A stretch of 64,000 nt of DNA from Liolophura sinensis. Taxonomy: Eukaryota > Mollusca > Polyplacophora > Chitonida > Chitonidae. Numbering within the stretch: position 1 is the stretch's first letter; every line of letters begins with the position of its first letter. The stretch spans positions 91,319,805-91,383,804 of the forward strand of contig NC_088295.1 in the NCBI RefSeq assembly GCF_032854445.1, written 5' to 3'. Positions 21,120 through 32,169 of this stretch are shown here, piece by piece. A program made the position numbers and the translations under genes. The notes beneath the pieces are model-generated. The model saw only the letters and a program-made list of their open reading frames with translations, searched no databases and was not told where the DNA came from.

Positions 21120-22700
21120 ATGATTTGCCACATGTCTAACAAACCATGGTCCATGTTTTGTGACATTATTCTTTCTAAAAGAACACCGGTACACTTCATG
21201 GTTTGGAATAGGCCCATGTCTAACAAACCATGGTCCGTGTTTTGTAACATTATTCTTTCTAAAAGAACACCGGTACACTTCATGGTTTGGAGTAGGCCCA
21301 TGTCTAACAAACCATGGTCCATGTTTTGTGACATTATTCTTTCTAAAAGAACACCGGTACACTTCATGGTTTGGAATAGGCCCATGTCTAACAAACCATG
21401 GTCCGTGTTTTGTGACATTATTCTTTCTAAAAGAACACCGGTACACTTCATGGTTTGGAATAGGCCCATGTCTAACAAACCATGGTCCGTGTTTTGTGAC
21501 ATTATTCTTTCTAAAAGAACACCGGTACACTTCATGGTTTGGAATAGGCCCATGTCGAACAAACCATGGTCCATGTTTTGTGACATTATTCTTTCTAAAA
21601 GAACACCGGTACACTTCATGGTTTGGAATAGGCCCATGTCTAACAAACCATGGTCCGTGTTTTGTAACATTATTCTTTCTAAAAGAACACCGGTACACTT
21701 CATGGTTTGGAGTAGGCCCATGTCTAACAAACCATGGTCCATGTTTTGTGACATTATTCTTTCTAAAAGAACACCGGTACACTTCATGGTTTGGAATAGG
21801 CCCATGTCTAACAAACCATGGTCCGTGTTTTGTGACATTATTCTTTCTAAAAGAACACCGGTACACTTGATGGTTTGGAATAGGCCCATGTCTAACAAAC
21901 CATGGTCCGTGTTTTGTGACATTATTCTTTCTAAAAGAACACCGGTACACTTCATGGTTTGGAATAGGCCCATGTCGAACAAACCATGGTCCATGTTTTG
22001 TGACATTATTCTTTCTAAAAGAACACCGGTACACTTCATGGTTTGGAATAGGCCCATGTCGAACAAACCATGGTCCATGTTTTGTGACATTATTCTTTCT
22101 AAAAGAACACCGGTACACTTCATGGTTTGGAATAGACCCATGTCTAACAAACCATGGTTTATGATTTGTGACATTATTCTTTCTAAAAGAACACCGGTAC
22201 ACTTCATGGTTTGGAATAGGCCCATGTCTAACAAACCATGGTCCGTGTTTTGTGACATTATTCTCTCTGATAGAACACCGGCGTGCGTGACGGTTTGGTA
22301 TAGACATATGTCTAGTAAACCATGGTTTATGATTTGTGACATTATTCTCTCTGATAGAACACCGGCGTGCGTGACGGTTTGGTATAGACATATGTCTAGT
22401 AAACCATGGTTTATGATTTGTGACATTATTCTCTCTGATAGAACACCGGCGTGCGTGACGGTTTGGAATAAGCCAGTGTCACAGAACATGGTTCATGATT
22501 TGTGACATTATGCTCTATGAGAGAACACCAATATGCGTCAGTGCTTGGAATAGCCCCTAGTATAATAGAATATGGTCCATGATTTATGACATCGTTCTGT
22601 CTGGCCCCGTATGCGTCACGGTTTTGGGTTTCCCCATGTTTAATAGACAATAATCCATGATTTGGGACATTGTTCTGGCTAATAGAACACTGGGACATTA
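21120..22700. repeat. 84-bp tandem array with higher-order organisation
   Basis: Sixteen to seventeen copies of an 84-bp unit (AACAAACCATGGTCC, then TCTTTCTAAAAGAACACCGG), degrading after 22500. Variant sites show that copies 2-6 (21215-21634) and 7-11 (21635-22054) are near-identical five-unit blocks of 420 bp. Copies 14-16 form a second unit class (GATAGAACACCGGCGTGCG). Because 84 is a multiple of 3, long open frames exist on both strands; no protein family is recognisable in any of them. Confidence 0.93.
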
Positions 22701-22734
22701 CTTCACGCCTGCCAGAACAACGGGGCATCATTTA

Positions 22735-25700
22735 GCATGTCTGATGGAACAGCTGAACATCACCTAGCGCTGGAGATATTCACATGTCTTATGGGACAAC
22801 GGGGCAATACTTAGGGCTAAAGATATTCGCATGTCTGATAGAACAGCGAGGCATCGTTTAGCACGGGGGATATTCACATGTATGACAGGACACGGGGGAT
22901 ATTCACATGTATGACAGAACAACGGGGCATCACCTAGCACTGGAGATATTCGCATGTCTTATGGGACAACGGGGCAATATTTAGGGCTGAGGATATTGGT
23001 ATGTCTGATAGAACAGCAAGGCATCGTTTAGCAAGGGGGATATTCACATGTATGACCGGACACGGGGGATATTCACATGTATGACAGGACACGGGGGATA
23101 TTCACATGTATGACAGAACAACGGGGCATCACCTAGCACTGGAGATATTCGCATGTCTTATGGGACAACGGGGCAATATTTAGGGCTGAGGATATTGGTA
23201 TGTCTGATAGAACAGCAAGGCATCGTTTAGCAAGGGGGATATTCACATGTATGACCGGACACGGGGGATATTCACATGTATGACAGGACACGGGGGATAT
23301 TCACATGTATGACAGAACAACGGTGCATCACCTAGCGCTGGAGATATTCGCATGTCTTATGGGACAACGGGGCTATACTTAGGGCTAAGGATATTGGCAT
23401 GTCTGACAGAACAGTGAGGCATCGTTTAGCACGGGGGATATTCACATGTATGACCGGACACGGGGGATATTCACATGTATGACAGAACAACGGGGCATCA
23501 CCTAGCGCTGGAGATATTCGCATGTCTTATGGGACAACGGGGCAATACTTAGGGCTGAGGATAATTGCATGTCTGATAGAACAGCGAGGCATCGTTTAGC
23601 ACGGGGGATATTCAAATGTATGACAGGACACGGGGAATATTCACATGTATGACAGAACAACGGGGCATCACCTAGCGCTGGAGACATTCGCATGTCTTAT
23701 GGGACAACGGGGCAATACTTAGGGCTGAGAATAATTGCATGTCTGATAGAACAGCGAGGCATCGTTTAGCACGGGGGATATTCACATGTATGACAGGACA
23801 CGGGGAATATTCACATGTATGACAGAACAACGGGGCATCACCTAGCGCTGGAGATATTCGCATGTCTTATGGGACAATGGGGCAATACTTAGGGCTGAGG
23901 ATATTGGCATGTCTGATAGAACAGCGAGGCATCATTTAGCAAGGGGGATATTCACATGTATGACCGGACACGGGGGATATTCACATGTATGACAGAAGAA
24001 CGGGGCATCACCTAGCACTGGAGATATTCGCATGTCTTATGGGACAACGGGGCAATACTTAGGGCTGAGGATATTGGCATGTCTGATAGAACAGCGAGGC
24101 ATCGTTAGCACGGGGGATATTCACATGTATGACAGGACACGGGGGATATTCACGTGTATGACAAAACAACGGGGCATCACCTAGCGCTGGAGACATTCGC
24201 ATGTCTTATGGGACAACGGGGCAATACTTAGGGCTGAGGATATTGGCATGTCTGATAGAACAACGGGGTATCACCTAGCGCTGGAGACATTCGCATGTCT
24301 TATGGGACAACGGGGCAATACTTAGGGCTGAGGATATTGGCATGTCTGATAGAACAATGGGGCATCACTTAGCGCTGGAGATATTCGCATGTCTTAGGGG
24401 ACAACGGTTTTGGGTTTCCCCATGTTTAATAGACAATAATCCATGATTTGGGACATTGTTCTGGCTGATAGAACACTGGGACATTACTTCACGCCTGCCA
24501 GAACAACGGGGCATCATTTAGCATGTCTGATGGAACAGCTGGGCATCACCTAGCGCTGGAGATATTCACATGTCTTATGGGACAACGGGGCAATACTTAG
24601 GGCTAAAGATATTCGCATGTCTGATAGAACAGCGAGGCATCGTTTAGCACGGGGGATATTCACATGTATGACAGGACACGGGGGATATTCACATGTATGA
24701 CAGAACAACGGGGCATCACCTAGCACTGGAGATATTCGCATGTCTTATGGGACAACGGGGCAATATTTAGGGCTGAGGATATTGGTATGTCTGATAGAAC
24801 AGCAAGGCATCGTTTAGCAAGGGGGATATTCACATGTATGACCGGACACGGGGGATATTCACATGTATGACAGGACACGGGGGATATTCACATGTATGAC
24901 AGAACAACGGTGCATCACCTAGCGCTGGAGATATTCGCATGTCTTATGGGACAACGGGGCTATACTTAGGGCTAAGGATATTGGCATGTCTGACAGAACA
25001 GTGAGGCATCGTTTAGCACGGGGGATATTCACATGTATGACCGGACACGGGGGATATTCACATGTATGACAGAACAACGGGGCATCACCTAGCGCTGGAG
25101 ATATTCGCATGTCTTATGGGACAACGGGGCAATACTTAGGGCTGAGGATAATTGCATGTCTGATAGAACAGCGAGGCATCGTTTAGCACGGGGGATATTC
25201 AAATGTATGACAGGACACGGGGAATATTCACATGTATGACAGAACAACGGGGCATCCCCTAGCGCTGGAGACATTCGCATGTCTTATGGGACAACGGGGC
25301 AATACTTAGGGCTGAGAATAATTGCATGTCTGATAGAACAGCGAGGCATCGTTTAGCACGGGGGATATTCACATGTATGACAGGACACGGGGAATATTCA
25401 CATGTATGACAGAACAACGGGGCATCACCTAGCGCTGGAGATATTCGCATGTCTTATGGGACAACGGGGCAATACTTAGGGCTGAGGATATTGGCATGTC
25501 TGATAGAACAACGGGGCATCACCTAGCGCTGGAGATATTCGCATGTCTTATGGGACAATGGGGCAATACTTAGGGCTGAGGATATTGGCATGTCTGATAG
25601 AACAGCGAGGCATCATTTAGCAAGGGGGATATTCACATGTATGACCGGACACGGGGGATATTCACATGTATGACAGAAGAACGGGGCATCACCTAGCACT

Positions 25701-27025
25701 GGAGATATTCGCATGTCTTATGGGACAACGGGGCAATACTTAGGGCTGAGGATATTGGCATGTCTGATAGAACAGCGAGGCATCGTTTAGCACGGGGGAT
25801 ATTCACATGTATGACAGGACACGGGGGATATTCACGTGTATGACAAAACAACGGGGCATCACCTAGCGCTGGAGACATTCGCATGTCTTATGGGACAACG
25901 GGGCAATACTTAGGGCTGAGGATATTGGCATGTCTGATAGAACAACGGGGTATCACCTAGCGCTGGAGACATTCGCATGTCTTATGGGACAACGGGGCAA
26001 TACTTAGGGCTGAGGATATTGGCATGTCTGATAGAACAATGGGGCATCACTTAGCGCTGGAGATATTCGCATGTCTTAGGGGACAACGGGGCAATACTTA
26101 GGGCTAAGGATATTGGCATGTCTGATAGAACAGCGAGGCATCGCTTAGCACGGGGGATATTCACATGTATGACAGGGCACGGGGGATTTTTTTTTTTTTT
26201 TTTTTTTTTGATTGGTGTTTTACGCCGTACTCAAGAATATTTCACTTATACCACGGCGGCCAGCATTATGGTGGGCGGAAACCGGGCAGAGCCCGGGGGA
26301 AACCCACGACTATCAGCAGGTTGCTGGCAGACCTTCCCACATACGGCTGGAGAGGAAGCCGGCTGGACTTGAACTCACAGCGACCGCATTGGTGAGAGAC
26401 TCCTGGGTCATTACGCTGCGCTAGCGCGCTAACCAACCAAGACACGGGGGATATTCACATGTATGACAGAACAACGGGGCATCACCTAGCGCTGGAGATA
26501 TTCGCATGTCTTATGGGACAATGGGGCAATACTTAGGGCTGAGGATATTGGCATGTCTGATAGAACAGCGAGGCATCATTTAGCAAGGGGGATATTCACA
26601 TGTATGACCGGACACGGGGGATATTCACATGTATGACAGAACAACGGGGCATCAACTAGCGCTGGAGATATTCGCATGTCTTATGGGACAACGGGGCAAT
26701 ACTTAGGGCTGAGGATATTGGTATGTCTGATAGAACAGCGAGGCATCGTTTAGCACGGGGGATATTCACATGTATGACCGGACACAGGGGATATTCACAT
26801 GTATGACCGGACACGGGGGATATTCACATGTATGACAAAACAACGGTGCATCACCTAGCGCTGGAGATATTCGCATGTCTTATGGGACAACGGGGCAATA
26901 TTTAGGGCTGAGGATAGTCGCATGTCTGATAGAGTAGCAAGGCATTACTAAGTGCTAGGAACATTTGTATGATTGATAGAACAGCGGGGCATTACTTAGC
27001 GCTGGGAATATTGACACGCCTTATA
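22735..27025. repeat. 170-bp satellite-like array, over 4 kb
   Basis: About 25 copies of a unit of about 170 bp, itself containing two or three subrepeats of CACGGGGGATATTCACATGT. A block of about 1.79 kb starting at 22616 is repeated from 24404 with about 199 bp less. A SINE interrupts the array at 26187-26440. Confidence 0.92.
26187..26440 (-). mobile_element. tRNA-derived SINE inserted in 170-bp array
   Basis: Minus-strand SINE: poly-T (23 T) at the left is the reverse-complemented A tail, followed by core, then tRNA-like head at the right with box B GAGTTCAAGTCC. The head is truncated before box A. Flanked by copies of CACGGGGGAT (26178-26187 and 26443-26452), a target-site duplication of about 12 bp with one mismatch in the fuller form. 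Confidence 0.9.
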
Positions 27026-28435
27026 GAACAATGGGGTATCACCAAGACATGAGACTCAGTGACCTGAGACACAATTTTTCTTTATGAAACATGGCCAACA
27101 TCAGCGCCTCTTTTCCGTGGGAGGCAATTAGGTTGAAATATCCATAGCATCCGTTATTGTCATTTTTGTCACCACACTTAAAATACACATACTGGAGTTC
27201 AAACTAGCTATAACACAAGAAGTTCGGAGGACCCAGCTCGTAGGGTGGGGGGTGGGGGGCACTTGTGTGGAATGAACTCTGATAACAGGCTACTGTGGCA
27301 GGGCTGGGGCCATGAACTTATCGCCCCAGCCACTATAAGGCACTGAGCTGGAACCAGCAATTCTGTTTGTGTACACGTTCAGCCTGAAAGCTCACAATTC
27401 ACGACTATTACAAGGCATTCTGAGCAAACTTCTGCAAACGTGCCTTACCATTCACAGCTATGCTTTGTGTGGATAATAGTTTCAGCATGAATGCTTCGTC
27501 CCTACATTCAATTTCAACAAGTGAAAGAAAGTAAAAGTAAGTTGTGAGAATCTGTCAATGAAAAAGCTTTTCTTTGTGCATGGCTGAATGTGGTTTTCAA
27601 AGTCCCAAAACGTGTTAAATGTGGATCAAATCGGTGGACAGAAAACCTACTGTCGCGAACTGATTGCTGAAGTTTGTCAGATTATTAGATCTGCTGCAAA
27701 ATGTTCAATACTTCACTTCGGTGTCTATATAAAGTTTTATCACAACTTTTCATCTCCAAGGTGACAATCAAAGACCTATACTTGTTACATCATACGATAA
27801 CAGATGAAAAAGGGGGCGTTAAGGGATGCACTTGCCAAAGTATTTTCTCAGCATGTCGAACATAATTTGTCAAAAGTGGCCTTAAGCATACCATATACAT
27901 GTTATGTGTTTATACCTAGATTACGTGGCCTCTTTTGCTCGGAATTAGTATTGGATTCAATATGCAGCATGTAAATAACTGACATTGAGTATAACACATA
28001 ACAATTACCAGAGCATATGCTTGTTACCGTTTTATTTAAATGTTTCATTAAAATGCTTTTTCCATAAAAAAAATATATATATATATATTTGTTAAAATAT
28101 ATACAATAACACATTTGCGCAGCAGTACCATCCAGTAGCGTTCACGTTGAACCCCAGAACTGGACAGGCGGAAACGACAATATTCAGAAAATTCAATATA
28201 TTGCGCAGAATAGTTGGTGAATAACGTTAAATGTGCCTATTGTTTCTGTATGACTTTCATACACATTTACACAACACACCATTGTTCCAACTAACTATAC
28301 GATCCTCATCCTGAATTTCTTGCCTGTGTCAAACTTCTAATGTGAAAAGCATAACTATTTGGGATTTGTGAGACTTTCCCAAGCCGGAGGAAGGTCCCTT
28401 CTTTTACATCAATCACTTTCATCGCCATTTAACTG
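27026..28435. other. Intergenic, no gene seen
   Basis: No convincing exon, RNA gene or array. A G-rich stretch lies at 27242-27262 and a short TA run at about 28070-28090. Confidence 0.4.
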
Positions 28436-28439
28436 TACC

Positions 28440-29215
28440 TTCTCCACATCAAATTGCACACACTGTAAGATAACTGCCCCTCCTCTGCATTAATCAGCGC
28501 ACATCGCGAGTTAACTGTCCATTCTCCACGTCATTCTGCGCACCACGCGAGATAATCGCCTCTCGTTTACATCAATCACCACACAAATCACGATAAATCA
28601 GTCCCTCCTCTCCATCAGTCACAGCATATCGTGAGATAATCACTCCTCCCCTACATCAATCACCGCGCATTACAAGACAATCACCCCTCCTCTAAATCAA
28701 TCACCACACAAATGACGATAAAACTGTCCCTAATCTACACCAATCACCGCATATCGCCCCTCCTCTAAATCAATCACCACACAAATGACGATAAAACTGT
28801 CCCTCCTCTACATCAATCACCGCATATCGTCACTCCTCTAAATTGATCACCACACAAATGACGATAAAACTGTCCCTCCTCTACATCAATCAGCACATAT
28901 CGCGAGATAATCATCCCTCTTCTAAATCAATTGGCACACATCGCCAGTAAATTGTCCATCCTGTACATCAATCACGCTCTTTGCGAGATAATCACCCCTC
29001 CTCTACATCAATTTGCACACATCGCGAGAGAAATGCCTTTCCTGTACATCGATTACCGCAAATTGCCAGATAATCGCCCCTCTCCCCCCCCTCCAACCAC
29101 CTCAATCTGCACACATCGAGATATCATCGCCCCTCCCCTACATCAATCTGCACACATCGCGAGATAATCCCCTTTCCTCTAAATCAATCGACACACATCG
29201 CGAGATAATCGCCCC
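28440..29215. repeat. Degenerate minisatellite, about 45-50 bp unit
   Basis: Repeated ACATCAATCACCGCACATCG, GAGATAATC and CCCCTCCTCTA segments with variable spacing. Confidence 0.8.
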
Positions 29216-30184
29216 ACTACGTCGCCAGCGAAAGCTTCCTGCTTCCTGCTCTACACTTATTCTCTCCCATGAATACACATTTTTACATATTCAGGGTTTG
29301 ACGTCTGGGTAAAGGCCGGAGCTACATTTCCTCCTCAGCTGACAGGTCCTCACATCTCTGGAGTTGCGTTTCATCTCCCCACATCCATGAAGCACCCGAG
29401 CTATACAAGATAGTTGTTGTACACGACGGCGTGACAATCCAAACTGCCCCGATCGTTCCAGCAATGTGCGTCGATGGGACGTTGTCGTGGTCGATCGTGA
29501 ACACTGGGTCTTCCAAAGTCACGAGCATGCGTTTGTTTTACATAACAGTGAAGATATGTATCTCCACATGCAGTAAGTTATGAAAATTCATAACGCGTCG
29601 TGATCGTGACATTGTTCGGACGGAATCAGAATCCCGACTAAGATCTTATTTTTTAATCCTGTGTTCTTCTTTATTCTCACAGGCTGGGCGAGGGAGTGAA
29701 CTGCTTTGTTTTGAAGTGGAGAATCACCACTCGTATAGGTGACTGCCACTGGAGGTACAGATCAGTCCATACGACTTCATATTGTACTTCGTGACATGGG
29801 ACAAAGACCTACGGTATTACACATCGCCAACTGACTATGAAAAATGCACAATTTTGCATAGTCTCAATCTGTGGGCAATCTCTTGAAAATTTTAGACATT
29901 TACACAAACATACAAATTTGGCAAGAAATATAATCGTAAACTAACTGAATATTGTATATAAAAATAAGTAGGCAAATACTGCTATTTAGATTGATTTTAT
30001 ACCCTGCGATAGAGAGTGTCAACATTCCCCGAGTATTTACAGAAATTACCACATAGCATTCTGCAGTAATAATAATCACAAACGTCTGAAATTTGACGTT
30101 CACTGGTAACTATGAGTGTGGCAAAAAACCAGATGCATCACTAACTTAAGACGACCTCTGTTCAGGTGAGCCCGCTTCATTCGG
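29216..30184. other. Intergenic, weak coding-like stretch
   Basis: GC-rich, relatively complex sequence at 29290-29570 is open in one plus frame and one minus frame for about 70-90 codons, but I recognise no domain and no consistent splice pair. The rest is AT-rich with nothing seen. Confidence 0.3.
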
Positions 30185-31210
30185 CTGAACAAACGCAAGG
30201 ATAGAGACCAAAGAGCAATTATACAGACGGAAGGGCAAACACACAGACTGAGGAGCAAACATACAGACTGAAGAGCAAACACACAGACTGAGGAGCAAAC
30301 ATACAGACTGAGGAGCAAACACACAAACTGAGGAGCAAACATACAGACTGAGGAGCAAACACACAGACTGAGGAGCAAACATACAGACTGAAGAGCAAGC
30401 ACACAGACTGAGGAGCAAACATACAGACTGAGGAGCAAACATACAGACTGAAGAGCAAACATACAGACTGAAGAGCAAACATACAGGTTGAGGAGCAAAC
30501 ATACAGGTTGAGGAGCAAACATACATGCCGAAGAGCAAATATACAGACTGAATTTATTTATTTATTTGATTGGTGTTTTACGCCGCACTCAAGAATATTT
30601 CACTTATACCACGGCGGCCAGCATTATGATGGGTGGAAACCGGGCAGAGCCCGGGGTAAACTCATGACCTTCCGCAGGCTGCTGGCAGACCTTCCCACGT
30701 ACGGTCGGAGAGGAAGCCATCATGAGCTGGACTTGAACTCACAGCGACCGCATTGGTGAGAGACTGCTGGGCCATCAAGCTGTGCTAGCGCGCTAACCAA
30801 CCATACAGACTGAAGAGCAAGAATACAGACTGAGGAGCAAACATACAGACTGAGGAGCACGCATACTGACCGAAAAGCAAACATAGAGACTGAAGAGCAA
30901 GCATACAGACTAAAGAGCAAGCATGCAGACTGGAGAGTAAACATACAGACTGAAGAGCAAGCATACAGACTGAGGAGAAAGCATACTGACTGAAGAGTAA
31001 ACATACAGACAGAAGAGCAAACATGCAGGCCGAGGAGCAAACATGCAGACTGAGGAGCAAGCATACTGACTGGAAAGTAAACATACAAACTGGGCAGCAC
31101 GCATACAGTCTGAAGAACAAGCATAAAGGCTAAAGAGCAAACAAATAGACTGAAGAGCAAGCATAAAGACTAAAGAGCAAGCATACAGACTGAAGAGAAA
31201 GCATACTGAC
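30185..31210. repeat. 20-bp minisatellite split by a SINE
   Basis: About 17 copies of GAGCAAACATACAGACTGAG before the SINE and about 20 more divergent copies after it (30805-31210). Apparent Cys/Leu-rich proteins on the minus strand come from this 20-bp period. Confidence 0.93.
30553..30802 (-). mobile_element. tRNA-derived SINE inserted in 20-bp minisatellite
   Basis: Minus-strand copy: TTTATTTATTTGATTGGTG tail at left, core ACGGCGGCCAGCATTATGAT, truncated tRNA-like head at right. Flanked by ATACAGACTGAA at 30541-30552 and 30803-30814, a 12-bp target-site duplication made of array sequence. Confidence 0.92.
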
Positions 31211-31978
31211 TGTAGCTGTAAGTAAGCCGGCGAAAGTTCGGGTATATAGTAACAGGTTATTACAAGCCCTAAAAGTAAGCATCCAGAATTGTACATGTAT
31301 ATATAATAGTTACAGAACCGTATTTACACACATGCACTTGGAATGAACAGATGATCCACGATTGATATTACATGTACCTCCCAGGAAAAATCCGGAGTGA
31401 CTAGCAACATTTGCCAAGAATAACATCAGGAAGAATATATAGAAAACCTTTACTTAAAACATCAGGATCAAGATATTCAAATCACAAACACATACAATTA
31501 TATAGATAAAAATAACATTGATATTTGTGTCAAAGTTACCAATTTGATCAATCGGGCTCCTATAGGACGTAAAATACGCAAATGTATGAATAAAAAATAT
31601 TAGTATTAAAGAGAAAAGGAATCGAAGATAATTGTTGAATGAGATATGCATGCCATTGGTAAACTGGGTCATTAGTGCTGTATATTCAATCAGCATGCTA
31701 GTTTATAGCGCACCCAAGCGTGAGTAACACAGCTGCTTTACCCGGGCAACTCCTATCTCCCAAAACGATTTCTTTTCCCTTTAATCCATTTCCGTGTTGA
31801 TAAAAACAAATTCGTACCAGATATAATGATTCAAACCTTAGGACCAAGAGTCTGTCAATGTTATCTGGACAAATACCAGAAACACCATGTTCTTGCAATG
31901 ACAGAAAGTTCGCTTAGAACTGGGGAGGTTCTGCTCCCAGCTATTCAGACAATAATGTCATCTTTGGGTTTGGAATTC
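31211..31978. other. Space downstream of the claudin-like gene
   Basis: Probable 3' UTR of the minus-strand claudin-like gene near its right end: an ATTAAA polyadenylation-type hexamer on the minus strand lies near 31783-31788. Nothing else is recognised. Confidence 0.35.
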
Positions 31979-32169
31979 TCAATAGCCGGTGTGGTAATCT
32001 CGCCTACTCAGGAAGTAGTACAATATGGTGGAAATAAGGCAGGTGCCCGTGGATCCAACGGCCACCCAAAATGACCAGCCCATGACGAGCCCATCCCCCG
32101 ACGGCCGGGCCTGTAACTTCACGTAAGTCTCCGCCCAAAACAAGGCTACGGCGGCAACCAACAGTAGGA
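31979..32169 (-). CDS. Claudin-like exon 3: spans 3 (end) and 4, stop
   Basis: Minus-strand acceptor TTCTTTCTTTCAG precedes 32169; TGA stop at 31979-31981. 191 bp. Encodes FLLLVAAVALFWAETYVKLQ, then GWSFWVAVGSTGTCLISTIL and YYFLSRRDYHTGY. Confidence 0.87.

Noticed and set aside
21000..22505. Open frames of over 450 codons on both strands as repeat proteins
   Set aside because: The 84-bp unit is a multiple of three and has no stop in several frames, so overlapping frames are open on both strands at once. No start context, splice pair or family supports any one of them.
30225..30540. CRISPR-like regular repeat
   Set aside because: The repeats are contiguous tandem units without unique spacers, in eukaryotic DNA with no cas genes.
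30100..31296. Cys/Leu/Val-rich minus-strand proteins
   Set aside because: They are translations of a 20-bp tandem repeat in three successive frames; a SINE interrupts the array.
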